Both the position numbers and the translations under genes were made by a program. From NCBI GenBank assembly GCA_900239685.1, contig OENT01000211.1, forward strand, positions 62,001 through 126,000: a stretch of DNA of 64,000 nt. Direction: 5' to 3'. The notes below the pieces were generated by a model. It searched no databases. It was not told the DNA's origin and worked only from the letters and a program-made list of their open reading frames with translations. This DNA is from Rotaria macrura. Lineage: Eukaryota > Rotifera > Eurotatoria > Philodinida > Philodinidae. The stretch's first letter is position 1, and the number at the start of each line of letters is the position of its first letter. Positions 36,002 to 48,300 of this stretch are shown one piece after another.

Positions 36002-37164
36002 CCGCAAGAGTGAATAGATCCTCGTTGTTTTCTTCTTTTTTTTTTTAAATTTTCTTTACTCGACTTTTTCTTTTTCTTCCTTTTCCGGAACAGATAGACT
36101 CGCATTAACTTCCTATTGGCTATTATGTTGATTATTATGTTGAAAAGAAATCAATGACAACCAATGAAATAATAATAATAGAAGAGAAGAGAATGCGAAA
36201 AGAAAAAAGAAAATTTCAGTATGGCATCAGAAGTTATCCTTGCTCATCAAGCGAATAATCTCAAGTGTTCAGCAAACATTGAAACGTTAGAAATAGTTGA
36301 ACACATGTGATGATTGAAGTACTCCACTACAAGCATCTCCTCTTTTTTTTCTCTATCTCTTCAACAAATTGACCGAATTCTCTCTTGACAAGAAAGTTTT
36401 ACTAATAGAATTAGATTGCGGATTCTCTATTTACATTGTCTTGTAAATGAAACAAAATTCTCAGTTGAGAGAAGACGAAAGTCGGGAGGCCCCCAACGGC
36501 GATGAAAGAGCAATGCACAAAGTCTCGCGCATTGACATCTCATGCCAATCAAAGTTAAAGAAAAGGAAAGTGAATCGTGTCGTGTCCGGATACAAGCGTC
36601 AGGCTAATTGGAGGGAATGCACAGTTGAATAAAGACCTCACACGCATTCAGACAAATAATGAGCAGTAGTGAATAAAGCAAAACAAAAAAAAAGATTTCG
36701 TATATTTTTATTTTTGACATGAGATGAATTTATTGTATTCAATCATATGATTCTTTTTGTAGAATACCATTTACTTGTTGCTTGTTGCATGCTGTCGTAT
36801 TCTTTTCTATCCATTGCCTGCTGAGTATATTCAGCGAACCTCTTTGACACACTTAAGCTGTTCGTCTATTTTTCTATGTATATATACATCTATCTATCTA
36901 TATATGTATATATGTATGTATATAAATGTACAGTTGTTTCATTTGTCCTGGTGGGCAAACCAACTGTCCCGATGAAATAAAAACATGTAGATAGAACAAG
37001 AAGGACAACTGTCTTCCTTTTTTCTTATATCTATAATACGATGTAATGATCGGGAAAAAGAAATGTCGACAATATTCTCTTATTATTTTTTTTTCTTTTG
37101 AAAATTAGTAAAAGTTCATTTGAGCGAATAATACATATTTCGCCGTAGTACGTTTCCTGCTCAA
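36002..37164. other. Upstream region of the LIM-homeobox gene; TATA/TATG microsatellite
   Basis: About 1.2 kb between the LIM-homeobox start and the SLC44-like pseudogene. It holds a T-run and A/T-rich tracts, a slightly GC-richer patch (36470-36620) with a 61-codon frame I consider chance, and a TATATGTATGTA-type microsatellite at about 36878-36930. Promoter elements are likely here, but none can be pinned down. Confidence 0.45.
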
Positions 37165-39165
37165 CCTGTAATTAGGCATCCGAGTTGATTTTATCAAAGA
37201 AACTAAATTTTTTTTCTGCTATTTCATTTATTGTTTGATCCTTGGTTATGTGGAATTTCGTTATTCCAAAATCATTTGACTTGGTAAGTATTTCTTTTAA
37301 ACACATTGGAATTGCGTATGATTCTTCAGGTGACTCATCAGCTATGTATAAATCATATAAAACGCAAAAGAATAATGTTGATATAACTATTGGATAGACA
37401 TTGACAAATATTGCCGAAGTTAGATACACACTAATACCAATAATAAATACAGGAAATCATGAGAAATGTAAATTGCTATTTATGTGAATTACATCAAGAA
37501 TATACGCGTTAAAAAGACATGAACCAATTTGAATAAAGAATAATTCAATTGTTTTTAATATCTTCTAGTTTTATAACTTAAGAAAAACAGATTTTATTGT
37601 AATTGTTATTTGTTCAACATACAACATACAACATAATGGAGAACATACACGTAGACAATTATTTAGTAATAATCTTGTTGCAGTCATTTCCGATGAGCAA
37701 AATCATTCATCACTGATTATTGTCTAAACCATTGTTGCATATTATAATAACAAAAAAAACGAAAACAATACTTCTCTCAAGAAAAATATCATCATACCAT
37801 AATATAAGTTCGCATTAGATCAATAATAGCAATAATAGAACTACCAAATGTAGTAGTACCTGAATGATGGCGTATAGATATAGTAATTGATAAACCTTTT
37901 CGGCATAAAAATTAATAATGATAATAATAACAGCGTTTTCCCCTTTAACTCATTTATTTGCCAATACTACGCATAAATGAAATACTTAGTTAGATTTGCT
38001 CTTTCTTGGAATCGATCATAATTACATTTTCTTAAGAGGCTATTGTCGTTGTCTTCACATGCTTCGATTTTTTTCACAAAACAAAACTACTTACAAGCAA
38101 ATGTACATGCTAAAACCATTTATTCAAGTGCTACTGTAAGAGCTAGTAGTCAATAGATTATAAAAATATTATAAAGCCATGAATGTTGACGAAGAAATTT
38201 TGATAATCGTTGGCTCTATCTTGTATTGAAATAATGTTCAAAAGTTTCGTCAATGAAACCATACGATACATAAATATATATGATACGATCTGTCGAGCAA
38301 TTTAATCGTGAAAAATCATCTTTATCTTCATTATAATCGAAACATGTTGTTACTGTAGAATGAAGATTTCTTGCTGTTGACTCATTTGCTAAAACATAAA
38401 AATGAGTCGACTAATTTTGACATGATTGACCGAAATCTGCCAGGCAACTGATTTAAGGAAAAGATCGACCCTAAAAATCAATAAATTATACATTTGTGAA
38501 TTCAAATTATTTTTTCTTCATTTCTTAATAAAGTTGAATACGAAGCAAGCACTAGAATACTCACAATATTATAACTAACGTTCAAGATAAATATAGTTAA
38601 AGGCCAAGAAGCAGTTGCTGATGCATTACTAATAGCTTTACTAACTTTTTCTCCAATGAGAGCTGTGAGAAAAATTTATCTCAAAACTAGTGTAGTATGG
38701 ATTTCAATTCTAACCAACAGCTAATAAAATTCTTTGCCATGGACAGTGCACTCAAACGATTAAAATAATATATATAACAAAACTAATCATTCCTAACACT
38801 GACCAAACGATACTGATAAGTTCAAAATCATCGAATAAAATCATAGATGTATCGAATTTTCGAATTTTGTTGGCTTTTTTTAGTACAAAATCTATAGAAG
38901 TTAAAATATCACAATCATCATTACTGAATTCATTGTCTTTATGAAATTTTATATTCCCTTCATTAAGATCAGGTATCGTATTATCATAATTATCATTTGA
39001 ATATTTTTACAATCGAACACGAGTTACATAGCAAAATTTAGCAGCCAATACAAATACAATAATACACGCTATGAATAGCCAAATAATCCATAGAGGAAAA
39101 TAACGTAGTAATAACGTATGTATAAGAAGAATTATTATTGAAAAAAGAAAATATTAGAGAAGTGT
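37165..39165 (-). pseudogene. Choline transporter-like protein (SLC44) pseudogene
   Basis: SLC44 proteins are about 650-residue multipass choline/ethanolamine transporters. Segments in correct order on the minus strand are: LWIIWLFIACIIVFVLAAKF (about 39095-39030); ELISIVWSVLGMISFVIYII and WQRILLAVG (about 38830-38710); ALIGEKVSKAISNASATASW (exon about 38665-38570, with proper CACAG acceptor and GTGAGT donor); LNCSTDRIIYIYVSYGFI (about 38390-38220); GLSITISIRHHSGTTTFGSS (about 37890-37795, the conserved HSG.LAFG signature); TATRLLLNNCLRV (about 37700); and a last exon from about 37428 with VYPIVISTLFFCVLYDL and PMCLKEIL. There are at least two in-frame stops: TAA after TRVRL (about 39015) and TGA after IYIILIV (about 38748). 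No N-terminal exon was found. I read it as a recently decayed copy. Confidence 0.75.
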
Positions 39166-41106
39166 ATAACGACATTCTATTAAATCTTCAATCATATAAG
39201 ATAGAAGACGTTTGATTTGTAATGTTCTCTTAACATACCTAAAACAATTTAATATTGAATTTTTACTTGGCCTCAAATCATCATGAGTCTAAAGAAATAT
39301 TTAATCAGAAGACTTCAATTTAGATCAACACATATATTATAATATACTGTATTTCCGTCATGATCTTTTGTAATATCATTTGCTTTAGACTAATTGTTAA
39401 ATTTTTTGCATAAACAATAATTGATGCAATACATCAACCATTAAACGTTGTTGATGGAAAAGAAAAAGAAGCACAAACTTTTCGTTCTTTAACAAGACTA
39501 GAAAGATATTTTCGAATTTTCAACTTTTGATCGTGTTGACTGCTCACATTATAATCACTCAAAAACTAACACTAAATATCATCTGAACCAGAGATCTAAC
39601 GATAAGAATACATCATGGATCTTGTGCAGCATTCGTCTACATGGCTTTGCACTATTGTGTGCACGTACGTATGTATACACAGTAACAATGAATACCATGG
39701 AACGCTGGAAAGAAAAAGCTATGTCAGATAAATAGCTTAGTCGATTTATTTTTCATTTTGATTAAACTATTTTCAGAAAAATATCGAATTTCTTCATAAT
39801 TGAGTGAAGTTTTGTCGAGTTTCATGCATTCTAATCTACACAAGAGTATCGAATACCATGCATTCGATGTACTCGTTCCAGAAATGTTTGATTGCCATGG
39901 TGTAACGATGTTTTATAGAAGTTAACCATTTGCTTGATAGAAAATCTTTCTTCACATGGAAAAAAACACCGAAATAAATCTAAGATTAGCATTGATTTTT
40001 TTCATCTGACCCTCGATATTGCATACATTCAATTTCAGATCTAAGCCACAAACAAAACTGTGGATCACAATCATCGTTGTTTTCTTTATTTCTTTTGTTT
40101 AAAGATAGTGTATATATGATATTAAAGTCACCATGAAAAGAAAATTTTTCTATGTGTTATCGAGAAAATTTTTATACAATATTCGTTTAAACATTCTTAT
40201 CAAACTCAGTGAAACTATTTGATTAATTTGATTTGTGAAAATATTCACATGAAGTTCTATTAAACCTAAAGTGCTCTATAGATTAGAAAATGATGAGATA
40301 AGAAGTTTAATTTCTTTCGAAAAATAAAAGCAATCTTGATATTTTACACATTTGTATCGGTGGCGCATTTCAATTGAAACAAAAGTCGACCTGGTTACTT
40401 ATGAAAATGAGTGATTTCATTTAATTCCTTCCGAAATCAAATCGTAGTTCTTTATTTTCGAATAGATTTCGAAAGAAAGTTGAGTTGTATCTGATTGATT
40501 GTGTACGTTGCTGTTTTTAGTTGTATAGCATAGATATCTCTTTATACGACTGAGAGTAGCAATACGAGTTCAGTTCAAAATAATTCAACTCAACAATAAT
40601 TTTGGATTTCTGCTTATTCGACGACAACAAATTTCGATTTCTTAGTTATTAGAGGGTTAACCATTTTCCACTAAGACAAATGATCAATTTATCCATCTTC
40701 GCTGCAACATGTACTGGTTGTTGGTCAAGTATTTTTTATAAATGATCGTTGTAAATTGTACGATCTATGATGAATTCTTCAATGCTTGTGTATCAAACAA
40801 GTAATTACATAGTCTACAAGAAACGTCATTTCTTTTGACAACACTAAGATCTTTCTTTCAATTATAGAGAGTTAGACTGAATTAAAACTCATAGATCAAT
40901 AAACATAAATCAATATGTAGTCCACAACTTTCGAATAAGTTCACATTAAAATATTCAAGGATCGTTGATGTGGTATTTGTTGATTTTTAATGAGCACACA
41001 TCTCGCTTTATTTCTCAACTATGGATTGATGATAAGTACATGTATAATATGAGTGAATGCATCAAAATTAATGATATTGATTTTCAGGGATTCAAAGCAG
41101 GGTACT

Positions 41107-41331
41107 TTATGCAAATAACGATATTTTCATAGGATCGAAAGTTGATGCTATCATCCCAAAATAATCAAGTTCAGCTTTAATCTTGGATTTCGAATATAAA
41201 ATGGGGTTATTTTTAACAGAATCTAAAAATAACTGAACAACCGATGAACCATCGGCAAACTTTGATAAATGCAATATCTCGTTATTCAAAAGAAAGCAAT
41301 CACGTCTATTTCGCTTTTGTCTAGAAACCAT
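41107..41331 (-). pseudogene. Exon-like scrap, possibly BTB/T1-like
   Basis: A minus-strand frame includes RRDCFLLNNEILHLSKFADG and, further on, KAELDYFGMIASTF. The pattern of a short hydrophobic strand, a LFLDSVKNN stretch and an ELDYFGM ending is loosely like the end of a KCTD-type BTB/T1 domain, but the key motifs are not clear. No flanking exons were found. Weak call. Confidence 0.25.
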
Positions 41332-41958
41332 GTGCGAACATGCTTTTAAAGAATATATGTGAATCCTATTCTGAATTAATAGAGTAGTGTTTCAAATATC
41401 ATTCGGGCCTTGATACGTCGCAGCTCTATACTTTCTCTTCAAGATTCGGAACTTTCTCTGTGAAATAATAGATAGATCCGCGTGGGGTTATTATTCAATC
41501 TGTGCAGGTATTGGTACTAAAACAAGACATGTCTCAGTCATGGTTCACTCAACATAGAAACAAAATTGAAGACAACGACCAAATATCCAGTAAAGAAAGT
41601 GAAGTCTGGAACAACGCATCGTATCGTTGTCAAGCAATAAAACCTTCTTTTTGTCTCTTGCATAGCATTGCAACACTGAAAACCTAAGAAAGAAAAAAAA
41701 GAAAAAGGAATCAAGCGAAACAAAAAAAAGCCGTAAAACGAAACATTTTTCATACGAACTGAAGGGTTCAGAGAAAAATTACAATATACCAAGCCTATGA
41801 ATACAAGTCATGTTATGTTACTTTGTATCTTAATTAGATGGCAATCATATAATGGATAAAAATAATTCAAATGCATAAACGGCAACAAAAAGAACTATTA
41901 CTATCAGTATTGCTCACTTGACATTCGACAACAGGAGCTTACAACCGTACCGATAATT

Positions 41959-42115
41959 TTAGACGAGCACACTTCATAGCGTCGTTATAATCTAGCTCGA
42001 TTGTATCATCGATGATATGGGTGATGACGGGTATACGAGGATCATCAACAAATGTAACGAAATAGTCCACGAATTGTAGCTGTCTAATGATGTCTAAACG
42101 TCGACTTCATGAGAG
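41959..42115 (-). pseudogene. Exon-like scrap, unidentified
   Basis: A minus-strand frame reads RRLDIIRQLQFVDYFVTFVD, then DPRIPVITHIIDDTIELDYN and AMKCARLKLSVRL, before TAA. A good donor (GTAAGC) overlaps that stop. The composition is clearly protein-like (Asp, Arg, Val, low Lys/Asn/Phe) compared with nearby chance frames. No partner exon or family was recognised. Confidence 0.4.
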
Positions 42116-42852
42116 GCATTCAAGAAGAAACAGTCTTCTTCATATTTTCTGATTTCTTTGAACAAAGGTCATTTCTATGATCTTGGATCTTCTACAGATA
42201 ACGGTCGCCAATGGATGAAGTTAACACTACACCAAATATCAATGTTCTATTAAATTATTAGCCTAAAACAGATGACGTATTTATAGATATAATCTTAGTT
42301 TATGCACCGTAATTCAACTAGTTGCGAAGGAAATGTAATAAATATTTCATCGGTATAAGTTCGATTCGTACGATTACAATAGAAATATCTATAGACGTAA
42401 TTTCGACCAGTTAGATTTATCGATTAATGTTTGCGAAAATATTCAAAGAACTTTTTTAAATCAATCATTTACAACGAAAACGTTTTTCAATTCATTAATT
42501 TCCTATTGTCTGCAAATCTTCTTTTATGGTGATAACGCATTGAAAACTGTTGAAAAATTCGAGTCACGATACTTTAAATCTGTTCCCATATAGTAATTCT
42601 TATATCTACACATACTTTCTTTATTCTGTATTCAACATATCATTACTCATGATGGAAATAAGGATGAATCAGTGTTTAGTATGAGACTTGTTGTTTGAAG
42701 TCTTCTGAAATACATCGATCAATGTTCTGCATAGCAGTTATCAAAATGTTGGGATTCATATTGATTTAATGGTTATCGTGCTCACGAGAATAGCTACAGT
42801 CGAACTCTTATAAATGAGTCATAATACAGAATGCAATTAATCATGTTCTTTT

Positions 42853-43074
42853 TCTTCACTGTCAATAGGTCTTGATAGTGGAATATTTTTGACCTTTGAT
42901 GATAGTTTTTCGAGTGACATCGATCTAATCAACGTTATGCTCAATATATTCATCGATCCATCAGCATCGACAAGAGTTATCATACATGTACACGATGTCA
43001 ATTATTTCAAAGTAGAAAAAGTTCTCTTATCCACACAAGCCAATGTCTCGATTCAGAATCATGAAAAAGTCTAA
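42853..43074 (+). pseudogene. Exon-like scrap, unidentified
   Basis: A plus-strand frame reads GIFLTFDDSFSSDIDLINVM, continues ASTRVIIHVHDVNYFKVEKV and ends VSIQNHEKV with TAA at 43072-43074. The regular hydrophobic/charged spacing suggests former or actual coding sequence. There is no clear start or acceptor, and I do not recognise the family. Confidence 0.3.
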
Positions 43075-45341
43075 TCAATTGGTGTGAATATCTTCGGCAG
43101 GCTAGTTATTTAATAAGTATGCAGCGCATCACTGTAAATTAGTATCTAGATGGTTTTCAAGATATCCTCTCCTAGTACCAACAAGCTATGAAAATCAAAA
43201 GAAAAACATTTTGTATTGTAAAAATTCCCTATGATTGGCTCATACTAAAACCCAATAGTTTGGTATATAAAGGCATCAATAATTATTAAAATACAATCTT
43301 ATCTCTTCAAACAACATCGGTGATATGGAAAAATCACTTCTTTTTCCTATGATGCCGACTTAACTCATTTTTGAAATAGTATCAATGCCATATCTGATAT
43401 CATGAATGACTATTGAACAGCACTTCTATTTTATTGATTAAGTTCTTCATCTTCTAGAATATTTCGTATTTGAAAATCATCTACGAATGAACTCCGGTAA
43501 ACAAAACCTCAGATACCTAAAACAAGAGAATGTGTAAGGAAACGAAAATAATTTTATTTTCATTTAAAGAGACATATATCCCTCAATTACAGAAATTATC
43601 TGAATGAGAAGAAACTAGAACGACACATATTCATAAATCAAAGCATCCATGTCGAAATACTAAACATATAAATTAGTAGAAAAAGACTTCAACAGTACAG
43701 ACTAATTTTCAAGATGGAAATCTTAATCTAAAACACAACCGTTTGATTGACAGAAAGATAAGAGAACATAATTCTATCATATTCATACAACAGCATACGT
43801 ATTACATTCGATAGTTTGTCCATTCCATGATTAAAACTGATACAACGAAGCAGTCTTCTCTTCTTTCTAAAAGATAACTATCGATAGATTTGAACTCTTT
43901 TCGATGAATTCTAATCATGTGAATTTGATTCACTTCCACAAGGGAGTAATTTTGCTCTCAAACAAGAGAAAGGGAGTACAATGTGAGTGTACGTTACTTT
44001 TTTGCATCTTTAGAGTCAAATGTCAAAACCAAATGGGGTGTAGAGATCTTCCTCTCGGTAGGTCTCAATATTTCTATGAGATTTGATTGAATCTCTTCAA
44101 CTGATAACAACAAATTCAAAAATCAGACCATTGTCAATTATCGATGAGAAAAAAATCATCGCAAAAGATTCTCAAACATTTATTTCTGGGTTTAATGAAC
44201 ACTATTATCAAATAAAACTGAAACAGTAGAAGTCAGTTGTCATACTGTAACATTTGTAATGCCATCTCAAGTGATGCCGATATCAATACTAAAATTTCTT
44301 CGTTACCAATAATCAAATGATTTGATACACATGTAACCGTAGACTATTGGATCGCTTCCTAACTGTTCGACAGAGAAAGAACTTTCCTTTTATGTTGCAA
44401 TAAATTATTTTTCATTTCTATGCTATACACGGAATATATTCTCGTTGAATTTCGAATTTATTTCGACAAAATTGTATCGCCAGTTTGAAAGAAATTTGAA
44501 CTTACAAAAGTTAATAGACGATTTTAAATATGTCTTGACTCTATCATTTAGTAGCTATGCTGACATTGCGAATTTCATCATTGTTAAATTTCAAACTCAT
44601 CTAAGTGTTCATCTTATTTGATTCTATCATACTGAATTCACGAAAAAAAATGTTTCTAATGCAAGACTGTACACAAAACAGGCATATGATATCAGTCAAT
44701 TGTATATTGATTTAGACTTATCTTGAATCGACAGCTAACCATGGGGCATGAAGTATGTTTTTCAATAAAAATGGAATTTAGAATCATCAACGAATTTCAC
44801 ACAATAATCAGCGACAATGGCCACGGTAGTTATACTCATTTGCTTCATCCTACGCATGCAATAATGATTGAAATTTCAACATAAATACTGGTTCGATATC
44901 TTTGATATTTATTTATATCAACTTACATCAAATCTCTTCCTTTCATTGCGCTCCTAGATGCACGTCGAGTGCAATATTCTTATTCACTAATTCGTCAATG
45001 ACGTGGCAAAGAATGAAATTTAATGGTAACGTATACAATGATTCAATGCCAAAAATCTTTCAAATTCGTATGAAATTCAATGTCTGCAAGAGTTGCTAAA
45101 ATCTATCTTTTCTCTTATTTTTAATGTAATCCCTTTTTCAGATAGACGATTACTAATATGATAATGAGAATGAAGAAACAACAAATATTTCTTCTTCTTC
45201 TTCTTCTTCCTCTTACAAACTTTGCTTCTTTTTTTTATAACATTGAAAAAAAACAGATTGTGATAAACAAAACACTGCCAAAAGACACAAAACAAGCAAA
45301 CAAGATAAAGATTAAAGGAAACAAGCACCATATAAACTTAG

Positions 45342-48300
45342 CTAACTTGTGACTTTTGCTGATGTAATCATCATCGCTGACATATCACCTCTAGTTTTAA
45401 CGTTTCGTAATGAAAATGGCTGTTGTCTATTATTCTCATTTTTATTAATTGTTGTTGTTGTTGATGATGATGATGCTGTTGTTATCTTTCGTCTTGAATT
45501 ATGATAATAATTGGACGAGGCTAAAACTGACTTTTGATAATTTAGCAATGGAAACATTTGTGCATGTTGTTCCAATGCATTTTTTGCAGCAGCCATTTCA
45601 GCATCATGAATAGAACGGCCAATACCAACAGATAAACGTTGTTTGCGAAAAAAAACACCGACTCTATATTGAACATTATTGGACGATCCAATAGATTTCA
45701 AAACGCGATATTCAGGTAATGGCGGATTACGATCATTTGGATCACGTAATGCTAAACAGCAATGTTGTAGATTCGATTTCGGATCATTCCAATGTTGTGT
45801 TGATATAAAATCTTGTAAACGTGGAAATATTGTTGCTCGACAAAATGCATAGATTGATTCTAAGCCTTGATCAATGAATAGAGCTGCTATAAATGCTTCA
45901 AATACATCTGCTTTAGCTTTTAAAGATTTTTCAATTAATTTCGGTGTTGTTATACGAAGTTGTTCACGAACATAATCTACATATACTTGCATACCTAATT
46001 CATCATAAATCACAGCTTGTGTTGGATTAGAAACAGTACAGGAGCGAAGTAATGATAAATGACCTTCATGATGTTCAGGAAAATGACGATATAAATAGTC
46101 ACTTACAACGAAATTGAGTACAGTATCGCCTAAATCATATTGAGGATCGAGTTGATTACAGAATTAAAATAATCGTATGAAAATGTACTCGAACATCTCG
46201 ATTCTCTGCTAGTCGTAAGTATTAAGATGAATGTAAATCAGTGGAATACTTTTCAATCGACTTAGTTTAATAGCCACTCCTTGCACTAATTACAACGAAC
46301 ACATGCCTGATAGATCTATTCATAGTCTACGTTGAGGTTTTCCGTAGTGTAAGAGACAAAAAAAGAACGATAGTATTAGAAAATTTTCATTTCCTTTTTG
46401 TACTTGTGAAAATCACAGATGTCTAACTTGATTCGAAGTACTGTAGATTAAAACTTCAAAATTGTAACAAACAAGTTTACTGGAAGCTTTTTCTCATGGG
46501 TCTTTACTTGGATATTAGAAGGAAAAGCTTTTTTCCCACATTAAGATATGAACTTGAAGTTAGATATTCAAGACCTGAAAATGACTAAGTCTTTGACTAA
46601 TAATTTTCATTCACATATGTATCATGATCAAATATATGCATGGGAATTCTTCAAACAGAAATACCACTCGAAAGCAAGCGAATACCCTTAAAACTAGTAT
46701 ACATGTACTTTTTTCTTCTTTTTTCAATTCTTCCTCCGCTAGGATTCCAAGGAACTAGACAGTTCTATGCTTTCGTAAAAGATATCCTGCCTGCATTAGT
46801 TTTCGACAATCAATACTCAAACCTATTGGTAACAATTCAATACACGTCTAATTTAATTGTTCACAGGAACAAATAAGACACAACGTGTTTCTCGCACTAT
46901 CATTTATCATTTACTTATTTTTGATATTACATTAGATTTCTCATTTCGATACCGTTAATATATCGTCTTGCGATTCACAACAGTGATGTCCATAATATAT
47001 TGTTTCAGTGTGTTCTATGTGGACTTCGAATTTCTCAGTAAGCATACGAGGAATATTCATCATCCATGAAAATCAATTGATACTATCATGATGTTTTAGC
47101 CACATATGCTATGACTCAGACAGAAATGTATTATTTCCGACTGAATAGTCATCCGCTTAAGGAAGATTTACATTGTTGGAATTGTAGAAACGCATATCGG
47201 TGCAAGACATGTTAGTATCGTGCAAGTTTTTAATGAAAAAAAGACCTATCATTAGAATATTGTTTGTATTTATATATATATCGCGCCGATGATGCTTGAA
47301 TCTATAAGTTCAATGTTGACAATACTGAGAATTATCTGAATAGGATGTAAAATCCGTATAAAACATAATTTTCTCACCAAGAAATTCTAATCTTTCATTA
47401 TCTTCAATAGTCAAATCATTTTGGGGTATTGGTCTTGTACAAAAAGCTTGTGCTAACATTCTAATATGTTGAAATTCTACTCCAATATCTTCTTCAAATT
47501 TAGTTAATTGTTTCAATAGTGGCACTTGTTCAATTAAATGTCGATCACTAATTGGATATTGAATTTTCAATGGATACTCTTGTAGATTATTCCATATATT
47601 CGTTAACTGTTTATCTTTGTAAAAGAGAATTTTCGATAAAATTTTATCAACAATAGCCTAAAAAAAAGTATTCAGACTCTGTTTTTTATGTATTTTGAAA
47701 ACTTTTTACCAATCCACCATCAAGATAAACGGCACCCATTAATGCCTCAAATGAATTAGCTAATGCATGATTAAGTGCAGAATGTGAACATAAATCTGGT
47801 CCATGATTATAAATAATAAAATGTTGTAAACACAGATTTCTTGCTAGTGACGTAAAAAAATGATTTTGGATTAATCCAACACGAAATGTTGATAAGCGAC
47901 CTTCATCAAATTGTGGAAATAGAAAGAATAAATGTATTGATACAAGCAATTCTAATAGTGCATCACCTAAACAAACATATAAAAATAAAAAGACAACTGA
48001 ATAATTAAATAGTTTTCTCTCGAACCAAGAAATTCTAATCGTTCATAATTGGTTATTTCAGATATGTGTTCACATGTTTTAGCTTTTTTAGCCATTATTT
48101 TAAATAATGTCGATACACCCCGTTTAGTTATAGGTCGAAATAATTGTTTTCGATCACCATAAACTGTATTCCGTATTCGACAATTAGCCTTCAAGAAAGT
48201 AAGAAAGAATTTTTGTTAAAAAGTTTTTTTTTGCCCTGTTTTATCTACGTACTAAAGTATTTTTGACATGATCTGGATTGGGACCAAGATTATTGTGCAA

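Larger units (their letters stand above)
39166..45341. other. 6-kb gene-poor region with exon-like scraps
   Basis: Mostly AT-rich non-coding DNA between the SLC44-like pseudogene and the Drosha stop codon. Apart from the scraps listed separately (41107-41331, 41959-42115, 42853-43074) I see no coding exon. A TTC microsatellite lies at about 45190-45212. Confidence 0.45.

Noticed and set aside
36447-36632. 61-codon plus-strand frame upstream of the LIM-homeobox gene
   Set aside because: Lys/Arg/Ser-rich without domain or splice context; more likely promoter-proximal DNA with slightly higher GC.
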